Under the pieces are notes generated by a model. That model worked only from the letters and a program-made list of their open reading frames with translations, did no database searches and was not told where the DNA came from. A stretch of DNA of 64,000 bases from NCBI GenBank assembly GCA_025934375.1, contig JAICYD010000007.1:1-64000 (forward strand), given 5' to 3'. Below, one piece after another: positions 41,638-50,676 of this stretch. Made by a program: the position numbers and the translations under genes. Position 1 is the first letter of the stretch. Every line of letters starts with the position of its first letter. The DNA is from Streptosporangiaceae bacterium. Its GTDB lineage: Bacteria > Actinomycetota > Actinomycetes > Streptosporangiales > Streptosporangiaceae.

Positions 41638-43983
41638 TCAGCGGGCAGCCTGGATCGCGGTCCAGACTTTCTCGGCGGTCAGCGGCATGTCCAGGTGGGT
41701 GATCCCGTAGGGGCGCAGCGCGTCCATCACCGCGTTGACCAGGGCCGGGGTGACGCCGATGGTGCCGCTTTCGCCCATCCCCTTGACGCCCAGCGGGTTG
41801 GCCGGCGACGGCGTGCAGACCAGGTACGACTCCAGCAGGGGCGGCATCGACTCGGCGAAGGGCACCGCGTAGTCCATCAGCGACGCCGCCAGCGGCTGAC
41901 CGGCGGCGTCATAGGCGACCTCCTCGCACAACGCCTGGCCCAAGCCCTGGGCGATCGCGCCGTGGACCTGGCCCTCGACCAGCAGCGGGTTGATGACCAC
42001 GCCGCAGTCGTCGACCGCCACCACGCGCAGCACTCGCACCGCCCCGGTAGCCGGGTCGACCGCGACGACGCACCCGTAGGAGCCGGACGCGTACGTCTCT
42101 GGCGGCGCGCCCGACGCCGCCGTCGCCGACAGGCCGCCCAGCCGGGCCGCCGCCTGGGCGACGGGCAGCGGCGCGTCCGCCCGCTTGGCCGCCTCCAGCA
42201 CGGCCTGGCAGGCGCGGTAGATCGCCGTGCCGCCGGCGACGGCGCTGCGGGAGCCGAACGTCCCGTACCCGAACGGCGCGGTGTCGGTATCCCCGAACAC
42301 CACGGTGACGTCCTCGCACGGCACGCCCAGCAGGTCGGCGGCCAGCTGGGCGAACGCGGTCTCGTGGCCCTGCCCGTGCCCGCTGGTCCCCACCGCCACG
42401 GTGACCGCGCCCGACGGCGACACCGTCACCGTCGCCTGGTCCCCGGCGTCCGGCGCGCCCCCGGCGTGTCCCGCGCCGGGCGTGATCCCGCCGGGCTCCA
42501 CGAACGAGGCGATCCCGACGCCGAGCAGTTCCCCGGTGGCCGCCGCCAGCCGCGCCCGCTCGGTCTCCAGCGCGGTGCGGTCCAGCCGGGTGAGCATCTC
42601 CTGCAGCCCGGCCTGGTAGTCGCCGCTGTCGTACACCAGTCCCGTGCACGTGGTGTACGGGAACTCGCCTGCGCCGATGAAGTTCCGCCGCCGCAGCTCG
42701 GCCGGGTCCAGTCCGGTCGCGGTGGCGGCCAGGTCCACGAGCCGCTCGCAGAAGTAGGCGCCCTCGGGCCGCCCGGCGCCCCGGTAGGGGCCGATGGGCG
42801 GCGTGTTCGACAGCACGCCGACCAGTTCCACGTCGATCGCGGAGATCCGGTAGCCCTGCGGCAGCATCGGGCCGAGCCGTCCCAGCAGTGATCCGGGGGC
42901 GTTCGGCGTGAGGTAGGCGCCAAAGCCCGCGTGCACGACGCCGCGCAGCGCCGTGATCCGCCCGTCGGCGGCCACGGCCATCTCCAGGTCCGCCACCTGG
43001 TCACGGCCGTGCGTGGTGGCCAGGAACGACTCGCCGCGTTCCTCGATCCACTTCACTGGCCGGCCAACCGTCAGCGCCGCGAAGATCACCGCGACCTGGT
43101 CGGGGTAGATCGGCCCCTTCGCCCCGAACGCCCCGCCCACGTCCCCGGCGACCACGTGGATCCGCTCAGGCGGCAGTCCGAGCATAGCCGACAGCCAGCG
43201 CCGGGACCCGTGCGGCCGCTGCGTTGGCAGCCGCACCTCCAGCCGCCCGTCCCCGGCCCGCGGGTCCCCACGGACCCAGGCCAGGACGCCGCGCGGCTCC
43301 AGCGTCACCGGGGCGATCCGCTGGCTCGTCATCCGCTGCCGGACCCGGTGCGCCGCCCGCGCGAACGCCGCGTCCGCGTCCCCGGCGGCCAGCCTCGCCC
43401 GGAACGAGACGTTCCCCTCCGGGCCGCCGTCGTGAAGCACGGGCGCGCCCGGGGCGGCCGCCGCCAGCGGGGAGGTCACCGCGGGCAACTCGTCGTAGGT
43501 GACATCGACCAGCTCGGCCGCGTCGGCGGCTAGCGCCGGGGTCCGGGCCACAACCAGCGCCACCGGCTGGCCCGCCCACATCACCGTGCCGGCGGCGAGC
43601 ACCGGGAACGGCGGGTTCAGCGCCCCGGCCGGCATCCCTTCGCCGCCGGGCATCGGCCCGACCCCGGCGGCGTCCAGGTCGGCGGCGGTGAGCACCGCGA
43701 CCACGCCGTCCGCGGCCCGCGCCCCGCGCACGTCCACCGAGGCGATCCGGGCATGCGCGACCGGGCTGCGCACCACGAACGCGTGCAGCGTTCCCCCGGG
43801 GGGACTACCCTCCGTACCCCCCGATTGGGTTCCCGGGGGGTCCACGTCGTCCACGTACTGCCCGCGGCCGGTCAGCAGCGCGGGGTCCTCTCGCCGCACC
43901 ATAGCGGTCCCCACCCAGCCGCTCCCGCCGCCGGCCCCCGGAGAGGACGCGCCGTAACGAGGCCGCCGCGACTGCTCATTCAT
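41638..43983 (-). CDS. Molybdopterin-binding large subunit, xanthine dehydrogenase / form-II CoxL family
   Basis: 781 aa from ATG 43983, which overlaps the stop of the FAD-subunit gene (ATGAATGA). It contains the MoCo-domain landmarks VGTAMVRREDPALLTGRGQYVDD, LHAFVVRSPVAHARI, GGAFGAK, PYRGAGRPEGAYFCERLVD (form-II-like AYRGAGR, not the form-I CODH loop AYxCSFR), GTSGHGQGHETAFAQLAADLLGVP and catalytic GMGESGTIGVTPALVNAV with its Glu. It forms an L-M-S trimer oxidising an aldehyde, purine or similar substrate; the substrate is unknown. A GC-rich insert (DPPGTQSGGTEGSPPGG) interrupts the conserved N-terminal region between YVDDV and LHAF. Confidence 0.92.
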   Translation of the reverse strand: MNEQSRRPRYGASSPGAGGGSGWVGTAMVRREDPALLTGRGQYVDDVDPPGTQSGGTEGSPPGGTLHAFVVRSPVAHARIASVDVRGARAADGVVAVLTAADLDAAGVGPMPGGEGMPAGALNPPFPVLAAGTVMWAGQPVALVVARTPALAADAAELVDVTYDELPAVTSPLAAAAPGAPVLHDGGPEGNVSFRARLAAGDADAAFARAAHRVRQRMTSQRIAPVTLEPRGVLAWVRGDPRAGDGRLEVRLPTQRPHGSRRWLSAMLGLPPERIHVVAGDVGGAFGAKGPIYPDQVAVIFAALTVGRPVKWIEERGESFLATTHGRDQVADLEMAVAADGRITALRGVVHAGFGAYLTPNAPGSLLGRLGPMLPQGYRISAIDVELVGVLSNTPPIGPYRGAGRPEGAYFCERLVDLAATATGLDPAELRRRNFIGAGEFPYTTCTGLVYDSGDYQAGLQEMLTRLDRTALETERARLAAATGELLGVGIASFVEPGGITPGAGHAGGAPDAGDQATVTVSPSGAVTVAVGTSGHGQGHETAFAQLAADLLGVPCEDVTVVFGDTDTAPFGYGTFGSRSAVAGGTAIYRACQAVLEAAKRADAPLPVAQAAARLGGLSATAASGAPPETYASGSYGCVVAVDPATGAVRVLRVVAVDDCGVVINPLLVEGQVHGAIAQGLGQALCEEVAYDAAGQPLAASLMDYAVPFAESMPPLLESYLVCTPSPANPLGVKGMGESGTIGVTPALVNAVMDALRPYGITHLDMPLTAEKVWTAIQAAR
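43790..43850. repeat. GC-rich dispersed element, copy in the molybdenum subunit gene
   Basis: CCCCCGGGGGGACTACCCTC then CCGTACCCCCCGATTGGG and CCCGGGGGG. It shares CCGTACCCCCCG with other copies and is read antisense by the gene, adding about 17 residues to a normally tight segment. Confidence 0.6.
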
Positions 43984-44920
43984 CCGCGCCTGCCGGGGCA
44001 TCGGCGCGGGACAGCGCCCTGGCGAGCGCGCGGCGGGCCATCACGGCGGCCAGGTGGACCCGGAACGGCCCCGAGGCGTGCTGGTCGGCCAGCGGCTCGG
44101 CGCCGGCGGCGGCCATCGCGGCCTCGAGGGCGCCGGCGAGCATGGCGTCCAGTTCGGGGCCGCCCGCGCTGTCGCCGTCCGCCAATTCCGCGCGCAGGGC
44201 GGAAACTGAGCGGGAGGCCAGGTCTCGTTGCGGCAAGTCGATGCGGAAGGCACGGGGCGCGATGCCGGTGACCGCGACCCGGGTCCCGGTGATGGCCTTG
44301 CCTTGGACTTCAATGACCGTGCAGGCGCCGGCGAGGGGCAGGTGGCTGGCGGGATGCGCGAACTTCTCATACGCCTGGCCAGCGGGCGCGGCGGGGACCG
44401 TGACCGCGGTGACCAGCTCGTCGTCGGCCAGGTCGGTGCTGAAGACGCCGCGCAGGAAGTCCTCCAGGGCGACGGTGCGGGTGCCCGCGCGGCTGGCGAT
44501 CGTCACCCGCGCGTTCAGGGCGAGCAGGACCGGGGGCAGGTCCGCGGCCGGGTCGCCGTGCGCGAGCGCGCCGCCGACCGTGCCCCGGGCGCGGACCTGC
44601 GGGTCGGCCAGGACGGTGAGCGCGTCGGCGATGGCGGGGAACCCGGCCGTGATGCGGGGGTCGCGCTGCAGGTCGCGGTAGGTGGCGAGCGCGCCGATGC
44701 GGAGCTGGCCGCCGTCGGCGGCGATGTCCTTGAGCTCGGCGAGGTCGCCGATGTCGAGGAGGGTGGCGGGCGTGGCTAGCCGCAGCTTCATCATGGGCAG
44801 CAGGGACTGGCCGCCGGCCAGGACCTTCACGTTGTCGCCGGCCGTCGCGGCCGCGTCCAGCTGGGCCAGCGCGCCCGCTAGCGAGCCGGCGCGGGCGTAG
44901 GCGAAGTCGGCGGGGAACAT
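43976..44920 (-). CDS. FAD-binding medium subunit (CoxM/XdhB-like)
   Basis: 314 aa from ATG 44920 (MFPADFAYARAGSL), where the family conservation starts; upstream codons in the same frame are a shadow of the Fe-S gene. The FAD motifs are VLAGGQSLLPMMKLRLA and TVGGALAHGDPAADLP (PCMH-type FAD fold). The C-terminal CO-dehydrogenase flavoprotein domain has YEKFAHPASHLPLAGACTVI. It carries electrons from the Mo centre via FAD. The gene begins 5 bp after the Fe-S subunit stop and overlaps the large-subunit start, so the three genes form one S-M-L operon. Confidence 0.93.
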   Translation of the reverse strand: MFPADFAYARAGSLAGALAQLDAAATAGDNVKVLAGGQSLLPMMKLRLATPATLLDIGDLAELKDIAADGGQLRIGALATYRDLQRDPRITAGFPAIADALTVLADPQVRARGTVGGALAHGDPAADLPPVLLALNARVTIASRAGTRTVALEDFLRGVFSTDLADDELVTAVTVPAAPAGQAYEKFAHPASHLPLAGACTVIEVQGKAITGTRVAVTGIAPRAFRIDLPQRDLASRSVSALRAELADGDSAGGPELDAMLAGALEAAMAAAGAEPLADQHASGPFRVHLAAVMARRALARALSRADAPAGADE

Positions 44921-44925
44921 GTCCG

Positions 44926-45495
44926 CTATGCGCCCCGCAGCTCGGCGGCCGCGTCGAGGGCGGCGGCGACGATGTTCTGGTACCCGGTGCAGCGGCAGAT
45001 GTTGCCCGCGAGGGCGTGCCTGACCTCGGCGTCGGTCGGGTCGGGGTTGTCGGCGAGTAGCTGGCGGATCATCATCACCATGCCGGGCGTGCAGTAACCG
45101 CATTGCAGCCCGTGGTGGCGCCAGAAGGCCCGCTGCACCGGGTGCAATGACACGGGCTCAGGAGAGGCCGGCGGCTCGCGGCCCGCCGCCCGGGAGCCTG
45201 CGGCGGCTAGCGTCCCGCCCCTTGCTGTTATCTCGGCGAGGTCTGGCGCGAGGCTCTCGATCGTGGTGACCTCATGGCCGCTGGCCTGCGCGGCGAGCAC
45301 GGTGCAGGACTTGACGGCCACCCCGTCCAGGGCGACGGTGCACGCGCCGCACTGGGTGGTGTCGCAGCCGACGTGCGTGCCGGTCAGCCGGAGGTTGTCG
45401 CGCAGGAAATGGACGAGCAGCGTCCGCGCCGGGACCCGCGCGCGGCGTGGTACCCCGTTGACGGTCACGTCCACGTCCACGTCGACGTCCGGCAT
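44926..45495 (-). CDS. [2Fe-2S] small subunit (CoxS/XdhC-type ferredoxin)
   Basis: 189 aa from ATG 45495, chosen for AGGGAGG 5-6 bp upstream; the frame is open further up but lacks conserved sequence. A short DVDVDVDV acidic strand opens the protein. The plant-type cluster is [11 protein letters not shown] (with one more Cys in VKSCTVLA). The second, helical domain has [11 protein letters not shown] and [10 protein letters not shown] loop of about 25 residues ([21 protein letters not shown]) is longer than usual. First gene of the molybdenum hydroxylase operon, divergent from the Rrf2 regulator. Confidence 0.94.
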   Translation of the reverse strand: MPDVDVDVDVTVNGVPRRARVPARTLLVHFLRDNLRLTGTHVGCDTTQCGACTVALDGVAVKSCTVLAAQASGHEVTTIESLAPDLAEITARGGTLAAAGSRAAGREPPASPEPVSLHPVQRAFWRHHGLQCGYCTPGMVMMIRQLLADNPDPTDAEVRHALAGNICRCTGYQNIVAAALDAAAELRGA

Positions 45496-45520
45496 CCGGC
45501 CCTCCCTGGGGTAGCGGCTC

Positions 45521-45536
45521 CTGCGATCGATTGCAG
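45521..45536. promoter_or_regulatory. Palindrome in the hydroxylase/Rrf2 divergent promoter region
   Basis: CTGCGATCGATTGCAG, 16 bp, symmetric except one pair, 26 bp upstream of the Fe-S subunit start. A candidate operator for the divergently encoded Rrf2 protein; inference from place only. Confidence 0.45.
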
Positions 45537-45619
45537 CATAACGATACGAGCCGGGGACGGGCAGGCCTTGCCCCGCGCTTAGCGCGTCGATGTCACTAAA
45601 CCGATCGGGAACGTGCATA

Positions 45620-46078
45620 ATGGCGGGCATGCGACTGTCTGCCCGCGCCGACTACGCGCTCCGCGCGGCCATCGAGCTGGCCGCGGCCCCCGACGGTCAC
45701 GTTACCGCCGAGCAACTCGCCCATGCGCAGAACATTCCGGGCAAGTTCCTGGAGACTATCTTGACGCAGCTGCGCCGGACAGGGCTAGTGCGCAGCCAGC
45801 GCGGCCCGGACGGCGGCTTCTGGCTGGCCCGCCCGGCCAGCGAGATCTCCCTGGCTGACATCATCCGCGCGATCGACGGCCAGCTGCTCGGCGTGCGCGG
45901 CGAGCGGCCGGAGAACATCAGCTACCCGGGGGCGGCCGAGCCGCTGCAGCGGGTGTGGATCGCGCTGCGGGCCAACGAGCGGGCCATCCTGGAGACGGTC
46001 ACGCTCGGAGATATCGTCTCCGGCGAGCTCCCCGACGTCGTGAAATCGCTGACCGCCAGCCCCCAGGCCTGGGTCTAG
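45620..46078 (+). CDS. Rrf2-family transcriptional regulator
   Basis: 152 aa from ATG 45620 ([21 protein letters not shown]); ATG 45629 is the alternative. The winged helix includes [44 protein letters not shown], the Rrf2 signature, followed by [14 protein letters not shown] and a dimerisation helix. It has no Cys at all, so it cannot bind an Fe-S cluster as IscR or NsrR do. It must use another signal, as CymR-like members do. Divergent from the molybdenum hydroxylase operon with 124 bp between starts, it is probably its regulator. Confidence 0.88.
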   Translation: MAGMRLSARADYALRAAIELAAAPDGHVTAEQLAHAQNIPGKFLETILTQLRRTGLVRSQRGPDGGFWLARPASEISLADIIRAIDGQLLGVRGERPENISYPGAAEPLQRVWIALRANERAILETVTLGDIVSGELPDVVKSLTASPQAWV

Positions 46079-46110
46079 GCGCCCCGCGCCCCGAAGACTG
46101 GTTGCAGCTC

Positions 46111-46144
46111 GTAAAGTTTTCATCGAATACGATGACTACTCTTC
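46111..46144. repeat. 34-bp palindromic repeat, right copy
   Basis: GTAAAGTTTTCATCG-AATA-CGATGACTACTCTTC. It matches the left copy at 41400-41433 in 29 of 34 positions. The inner arms TCATCG/CGATGA are intact and the outer ones partly decayed. Confidence 0.8.
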
Positions 46145-46248
46145 GGCATGCGCGAACTCTTCGGGATGAATGCGGTGGGCTGCTGCTCGTGGCAGCGAAA
46201 CGGCCCCGGTGATCGCGCGCCGTGGCCGTCGTCGCCTCGCGGGTACGG

Positions 46249-46752
46249 TCAGACGGTGACCATGTCGGTCACGTCGCGGACGCTGCCGCCGTGTCCGGCG
46301 AAGCCGACCCGCCGGTCGCCGAAGTCGTCGCCGACGGAGGCCACGCCGATCGAGGGCACGCCGATTGAGGGCACGCCGATTGAGGGCACGCCGCCGAGGT
46401 CGGCCGGGGCGGAGTCGGGCGTCTCGGCGGGAACCGGCACCCGGTCCGCCGCGATGCGCAGGCTGGCCTCGCGAAGGGCGGGCTCGCGTGGCGCGCCGAG
46501 GACGGTGTCCTGCTGGAGCTCGGCGAGCGCGAAGTTATCCGAGACCTCACGGAACACCTGCGACAGGGGCGTCTCCAGGGCGGCGCAGATCGCCGCGAGC
46601 AGTTCCGATGAGGCTTCCTTGCGGCCGCGCTCCACTTCCGACAGATAACCGAGCGACACCCTTGCCGACGCGGAGACCTCGCGCAGAGTGCGGCCCTGCC
46701 TGATCCGCAGCCGACGCAGCACGTCGCCAAGCAATTGACGAAGCAGTACCAT
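46249..46752 (-). CDS. clgR: ClgR-type XRE transcriptional regulator
   Basis: 167 aa from ATG 46752, chosen for AAAGGAG 8 bp upstream. The sequence [20 protein letters not shown] and the helix-turn-helix [38 protein letters not shown] are typical of ClgR, the activator of clp protease and other stress genes in actinobacteria. The C-terminal third is variable and holds a GVPSI pentapeptide repeat where other ClgR proteins carry the degradation tail, here ending DMVTV. Last gene of the conserved pgsA-cinA-clgR set; a palindrome lies 60-80 bp upstream. Confidence 0.9.
   Translation of the reverse strand: MVLLRQLLGDVLRRLRIRQGRTLREVSASARVSLGYLSEVERGRKEASSELLAAICAALETPLSQVFREVSDNFALAELQQDTVLGAPREPALREASLRIAADRVPVPAETPDSAPADLGGVPSIGVPSIGVPSIGVASVGDDFGDRRVGFAGHGGSVRDVTDMVTV
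46339..46395 (-). repeat. 15-bp in-frame repeat in clgR (GVPSI)
   Basis: GGCACGCCGATTGAG repeated three to four times with minor changes, read on the minus strand as G-V-P-S-I pentapeptides. Confidence 0.85.
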
Positions 46753-46811
46753 CGTCGCACTCCTTTCCCGAGCTTCTACCAAGCCGTCGAGGCAGAACCG
46801 CTGATGAGTCC

Positions 46812-46831
46812 ACCGTACCTTTCCATACGGT
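46812..46831. promoter_or_regulatory. Inverted repeat upstream of clgR
   Basis: ACCGTA-cctttcca-TACGGT between the cinA stop and the clgR start. It could be an operator of a separate clgR promoter. Confidence 0.4.
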
Positions 46832-47428
46832 TTACCCGCGAGAGCACACCATCCAGTGTTCGCTCCTGACGTAACGCTGTAATCGTGGACACTCTTCCCG
46901 CAGTCGCCCGAGCAGCAGCCCGAGCACTCTCTCTACCGTTAGTCTACGTATCTCGTTCCGGTCGCCGGCCAGCGCTATCGTCCGAACGATCGTGTCGTCG
47001 ACCAGGCTCACCGCGATGTGCACCGTTCCGGGCGACTGGCCGTCTTGCGAGTCAGGGCCCGCCACCCCCGTGGTGGCCACGCCAACCGTCGTCCGCAGGC
47101 GCTGCCTGACCCCCGCCGCCATGGACGCGGCGACCGGCGCGTAGACCGGTCCGTGCTCGGCCAGCACGTCCTCGTCCACGCCGAGCAGGCGCGCCTTCAA
47201 GTCGGTGGCGTAGGAGACGACACCGCCGCGGAACGCGGCCGACGATCCCGGGATATCGGTCAGCGCCGCGGCGACGAGCCCGCCGGTCAGCGACTCCGCC
47301 GTCGCGACGGTCCAGCCGGACTCGCGCAGCAGCCGCAGCACCTCGGTGGCCAGCTCCCGCGCGGCACTCCCGGCTGAGCCTGGGCCCGCCGCCTCTGGTT
47401 CTGGCACTAGTTCCCCCTCCGCGCTCAT
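46832..47428 (-). CDS. cinA: CinA C-terminal-domain protein (nicotinamide-nucleotide amidohydrolase)
   Basis: 198 aa, the single-domain PncC form without the N-terminal MoCF-like domain. Motifs: [45 protein letters not shown], then [19 protein letters not shown] and [21 protein letters not shown]. It hydrolyses NMN to NaMN in NAD salvage. The ATG lies 2 bp after the pgsA stop (pgsA-cinA coupled). The N-terminal about 20 residues are Pro/Gly/Ala-rich and variable. The tail ([17 protein letters not shown]) is somewhat longer than usual. Confidence 0.9.
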   Translation of the reverse strand: MSAEGELVPEPEAAGPGSAGSAARELATEVLRLLRESGWTVATAESLTGGLVAAALTDIPGSSAAFRGGVVSYATDLKARLLGVDEDVLAEHGPVYAPVAASMAAGVRQRLRTTVGVATTGVAGPDSQDGQSPGTVHIAVSLVDDTIVRTIALAGDRNEIRRLTVERVLGLLLGRLREECPRLQRYVRSEHWMVCSRG

Positions 47429-47430
47429 GA

Positions 47431-48174
47431 TCAGGCCCGGTCGTGGGTCTGCCTGCCGTCGTGCCCGGTGCCGCTGTCCTGGCTGGCACTGCCGGCCTGG
47501 GTCGCAGACCCGTCCTGGGTCGCACTGCCGTCCTGGGTCACACTGCCGGCCTGGTTAGCACTGCCGTGCTGTCTCGCGGGCTGCCGGGTCAGGCGCACCG
47601 CGCGTACTACGTAGTCAACGCCGGTCACCAGCGTTACCACGAGGGCGGCGCCCATGACGATTTCCTTAACGAGCGCGGGCGGGCTAAGCGACGGCGGGAG
47701 CAGGTACAGGCAGATGGCGGCGATCTGGAGCAGCGTCTTGAGCTTTCCCCCGGCGCTCGCGGCGATGACGCCCCGCCGGATGACCGCGAACCGCAGCGCG
47801 GTCACGCCTATCTCACGGGCCAAGATGAGCGCGGTCACCCAGCCGGGCAGCTCACCGAGCGCCGTCAAGCTGATCAGCGCCGCGCCGGTCAGCGCCTTGT
47901 CCGCGATCGGGTCGGCGATCTTTCCGAAGTCGGTGACCAGCCCGCGGCTGCGCGCCAGCTGGCCGTCGAGGAAGTCGGTCAGGGACGCCACGCCGAACGC
48001 GGCCAGCGCCGCCAGCCGCCAGCCGGTGCTGGCCGGGTGACCCGCTTCGACGAGGAAGACCACGAAGACGGGGACGAGCAGCAGCCGCACGACGGTCAGC
48101 CCGTTGGCCACGTTGACCAGGCCGGCGTTACGCGGGTCGACGGTATCGGGACCTGGCGGGTGAGGGTCAGCCAC
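47431..48174 (-). CDS. pgsA: CDP-diacylglycerol-glycerol-3-phosphate phosphatidyltransferase
   Basis: 247 aa integral membrane enzyme. The CDP-alcohol phosphotransferase motif DGQLARSRGLVTDFGKIADPIAD (DG-x2-AR-x8-G-x3-D-x3-D) is complete near residues 67-89. Several membrane helices follow (LTGAALISLTALGELPGWVTALI, LLQIAAICLYLLPP, LVKEIVMGAALVVTLVTGVDYV). It makes phosphatidylglycerol phosphate, the precursor of PG and cardiolipin. The C-terminal about 45 residues are a soluble GSATQ-type repeat tail of unknown use. Lies 39 bp downstream of rimO and 2 bp upstream of cinA. Confidence 0.93.
   Translation of the reverse strand: MADPHPPGPDTVDPRNAGLVNVANGLTVVRLLLVPVFVVFLVEAGHPASTGWRLAALAAFGVASLTDFLDGQLARSRGLVTDFGKIADPIADKALTGAALISLTALGELPGWVTALILAREIGVTALRFAVIRRGVIAASAGGKLKTLLQIAAICLYLLPPSLSPPALVKEIVMGAALVVTLVTGVDYVVRAVRLTRQPARQHGSANQAGSVTQDGSATQDGSATQAGSASQDSGTGHDGRQTHDRA
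47467..47572 (-). repeat. 15-bp in-frame repeat in pgsA tail (GSATQ)
   Basis: Plus-strand units like GCACTGCCGTCCTGGGTC, read on the minus strand as G-S-A-T-Q-D/A pentapeptides at the C-terminus of PgsA. Confidence 0.8.
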
Positions 48175-48213
48175 GACCCCGGACCTCCGAGGGCGCGCCC
48201 GTCGCGAGCCCGG

Positions 48214-49686
48214 TCATATCCGGCTGGCCAGAAGGTCCGCCCCGTCGGAGCCGGTCACCCGCGCGGTCACGAGGTCGCCGGGGGCGACCCCGCCCGTAGG
48301 GCCTTCCAACGCGCCTTCCACCGTGAGCAAGACCGTGCCGTCCACGTCCGGTGCCTGGTGCTCGGCGCGGCCCTCGAACTGGCCGTCGTCCAGCGCCTCC
48401 TCCACGAGCACCTGGATCGTATCGCCGATCCGGTCGGCAGCCCGCTGCGCCATCACTTCCTCGGCCAGCCGGGCGAACTCATCGACCCGGCGGCTTACCT
48501 CGTCCTCATCGACCTTGCCCTCGGCCGGGAAGCCGGCCGCCTCGGTGCCATCCTCGTCGGAGTAGCCGAAGATCCCGATCGCGTCCAGCTGCGCCTCGCT
48601 GAGGAACAGCTCGAGCTCGTGCAGGTCATCGGGGGTCTCGCCGGGGAAGCCGACGATGAAGTTGGACCTGATGCCCGCCTGGGGGCTGGCTTGCCTGATC
48701 CGGTCGGTCAGCTCCAGGAAGCGCTTGCGGTCCCCGAACCGGCGCATCGACCGCAGGACCGGGCCGCTGGCGTGCTGGAAGGACAGGTCGAAATAGGGCA
48801 CGACGCCGGGGGTCGCGGTCATCACGTCGACCAGGCCGGGGCGTACCTCGGCCGGCTGCAGGTAGCTGACCCGCACCCAGGACAGGCCGTCGATGGCGGC
48901 CAGCTCGGGCAGCAGCTCCTCAAGGAGCCGCAGGCTGCCCAGGTCCTTGCCGTATGACGTGGAGTTCTCGCTCACCAGCAGCAGCTCGCGGGCTCCCTGG
49001 CCGGCCAGCCAGGCCGCCTCGGCCAGCAGCTCCGGCGGGCGCCGGGAGACGAAGGAGCCACGGAAGGACGGGATCGCGCAGAACGAGCAGCGCCGGTCGC
49101 AGCCGGAGGCGATCTTCATGGGGGCGCTCACCCCGCCCGAGAGCCGGCGCCGGACAACCCGCGGGCCGGAAGCGGGCGCCACGCCCGCCGGAAGGTCGGG
49201 GATCATCTCGTCGCCGGTCAGCGTGGTGCCGGGGACAGCGGTCGTCTCGCGGGCCTGCTGGCGGCTGGCCGGGCTGACCGGCAGCAACGTCCGGCGGTCC
49301 CTGGCCACGTGCGCGGGCCTGCGCCGCCCGGCCATGACGTCGTCCAGCCGGGCGGAGATGTCGGCGTAGTCATCGAAGCCGAGCACCTGGACATCGGCGT
49401 CCTCGGCGTCCAGGGCGTCGGCCAGCTCGCCTCCGTACCGCTCGGCCAGGCACCCGACGGCGACCACCTTGGCGCTGGAGTCCTCGGCGGCCAGCAGCTC
49501 GTCGATGGACTCCTGCTTGGCGGCCTGGATGAAGCCGCAGGTGTTAACCAGGACAACGTCGGCTTCCTCCCCCTCGCCGCGCAATGTCCAGCCGCCAGCG
49601 GCCAGCCGTGCGGCTAGCTCTTCGGAGTCGACCTCGTTGCGGGCGCAGCCCAGCGTTACCAGGCTGACGGTACGGGAACTAGGCAC
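48214..49686 (-). CDS. rimO: Ribosomal protein S12 methylthiotransferase
   Basis: 490 aa. UPF0004 domain: [47 protein letters not shown]. Radical-SAM cluster: [18 protein letters not shown] (CxxxCxxC, about 200-207). TRAM domain at the C-terminus ([29 protein letters not shown]). It methylthiolates Asp88 of ribosomal protein S12; TLGCARN, instead of the YGCQMN of MiaB, separates the two. Upstream is the RodZ-like gene and downstream pgsA, the usual actinobacterial order. Confidence 0.95.
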   Translation of the reverse strand: MPSSRTVSLVTLGCARNEVDSEELAARLAAGGWTLRGEGEEADVVLVNTCGFIQAAKQESIDELLAAEDSSAKVVAVGCLAERYGGELADALDAEDADVQVLGFDDYADISARLDDVMAGRRRPAHVARDRRTLLPVSPASRQQARETTAVPGTTLTGDEMIPDLPAGVAPASGPRVVRRRLSGGVSAPMKIASGCDRRCSFCAIPSFRGSFVSRRPPELLAEAAWLAGQGARELLLVSENSTSYGKDLGSLRLLEELLPELAAIDGLSWVRVSYLQPAEVRPGLVDVMTATPGVVPYFDLSFQHASGPVLRSMRRFGDRKRFLELTDRIRQASPQAGIRSNFIVGFPGETPDDLHELELFLSEAQLDAIGIFGYSDEDGTEAAGFPAEGKVDEDEVSRRVDEFARLAEEVMAQRAADRIGDTIQVLVEEALDDGQFEGRAEHQAPDVDGTVLLTVEGALEGPTGGVAPGDLVTARVTGSDGADLLASRI

Positions 49687-49789
49687 ACGCAGAGGGTACG
49701 TGATGGGGCTTTGTTTCCCGCACTCAGGCCCGCCCGCGCACTGGTTCTGGGACCTTTTGCCGGGTAATGTGCCAGGTCCCCGGGCCTCG

Positions 49790-50527
49790 CTAGGCGACGG
49801 TCGTGCCGCCCTGGGGGCTGACGTTGACGGTGGCCGGGTTGACGGTCTTGGGCGTCGCGTTCCTGCCGTTGACCATCAGCGTGATCCCGGACGGGTTGCC
49901 GAGCCGGACCGCGACGCGGTGCCTCTCCAGCCAGGTCATCGACTTGCCCGCCTGGACGACCCCGTTGTACAGCTGCTTGCCGGAGGCGTCGGTGATGCCG
50001 ACCCAGCAGTCCTGGCTCGCGGTGAGCTTGATCTGCGCCTCGCCCGGCGGGAGCACCGGGCGGGTCGGGCGCCGGGGGGCGGCCGGCGGCGTGGTGGCCG
50101 TCGGCGTTGGCCTGAGCGCGGCGACCGGAGTGGTGGGCGGCTTGCCGGGGTGCGAGGTCGCGATCCGGTAGACGCCAAAGCCGGCCACCAGGACCAGCGC
50201 CACCGCAAGGATCTTGCCCAGCGGGAAGGACCGCGGCTGGCGGATCTTGATCGGGGTCGATGGCTCGAAGACGTCCGCCGCCGAGATCGCGCCGGGCGGG
50301 CCGTGCTCCTCGTCGTACTCCCTGATCAGCGGGGCCGGGTCGGTCCCGACGACCGCGGCGATCGAGCGGATGTGACCGCGGGCGTAGAAGTCCCCGCCAC
50401 ATGACGAGAAGTCGCCCTGCTCGATGGCCCGGATGATCGACTCCCTGATCCGGGTCTGCTGGCTGACCTGGGTGACAGTGAGACCGGCCTGACGGCGTGC
50501 CTCCGCCAGAGCTTCCCCGATGCTCAC
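49790..50527 (-). CDS. RodZ-like membrane protein (HTH_25 and DUF4115)
   Basis: 245 aa. The N-terminal helix-turn-helix [40 protein letters not shown] (1-40) and [22 protein letters not shown] are of RodZ type. One membrane helix lies at about 104-121 ([17 protein letters not shown]). A Pro/Thr linker and a C-terminal DUF4115 beta domain ([42 protein letters not shown]) follow. RodZ links MreB to the wall machinery in rods; in actinobacteria the role is less clear. Lies between ftsK and rimO, separated from ftsK by a strong hairpin. Confidence 0.88.
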   Translation of the reverse strand: MSIGEALAEARRQAGLTVTQVSQQTRIRESIIRAIEQGDFSSCGGDFYARGHIRSIAAVVGTDPAPLIREYDEEHGPPGAISAADVFEPSTPIKIRQPRSFPLGKILAVALVLVAGFGVYRIATSHPGKPPTTPVAALRPTPTATTPPAAPRRPTRPVLPPGEAQIKLTASQDCWVGITDASGKQLYNGVVQAGKSMTWLERHRVAVRLGNPSGITLMVNGRNATPKTVNPATVNVSPQGGTTVA

Positions 50528-50632
50528 GCCGCGCCTCCTGGAATGATCGCCGTGAATACCATAACTCCATGTGCCCAGTCAGTCACCTCATGTAACTGAC
50601 TTGGCGGGCTGGCTATTTTTGAGGTCGGCTCC

Positions 50633-50676
50633 CCGGGAGTCGCGGAGCGTCCCCTTCCGGGAGACGCGACTCCCGG
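50633..50676 (-). terminator. Hairpin directly after ftsK
   Basis: CCGGGAGTCGCG (50633-50644) pairs perfectly with CGCGACTCCCGG (50665-50676) around a 20-nt loop, adjoining the ftsK stop codon. In minus-strand RNA it is followed by an A/T-richer stretch. Confidence 0.7.

Noticed and set aside
41638-45495. Aerobic form-I carbon monoxide dehydrogenase
   Set aside because: The active-site loop reads PYRGAGR, not AYxCSFR, so it belongs with form-II/xanthine-dehydrogenase-type enzymes of unknown substrate.
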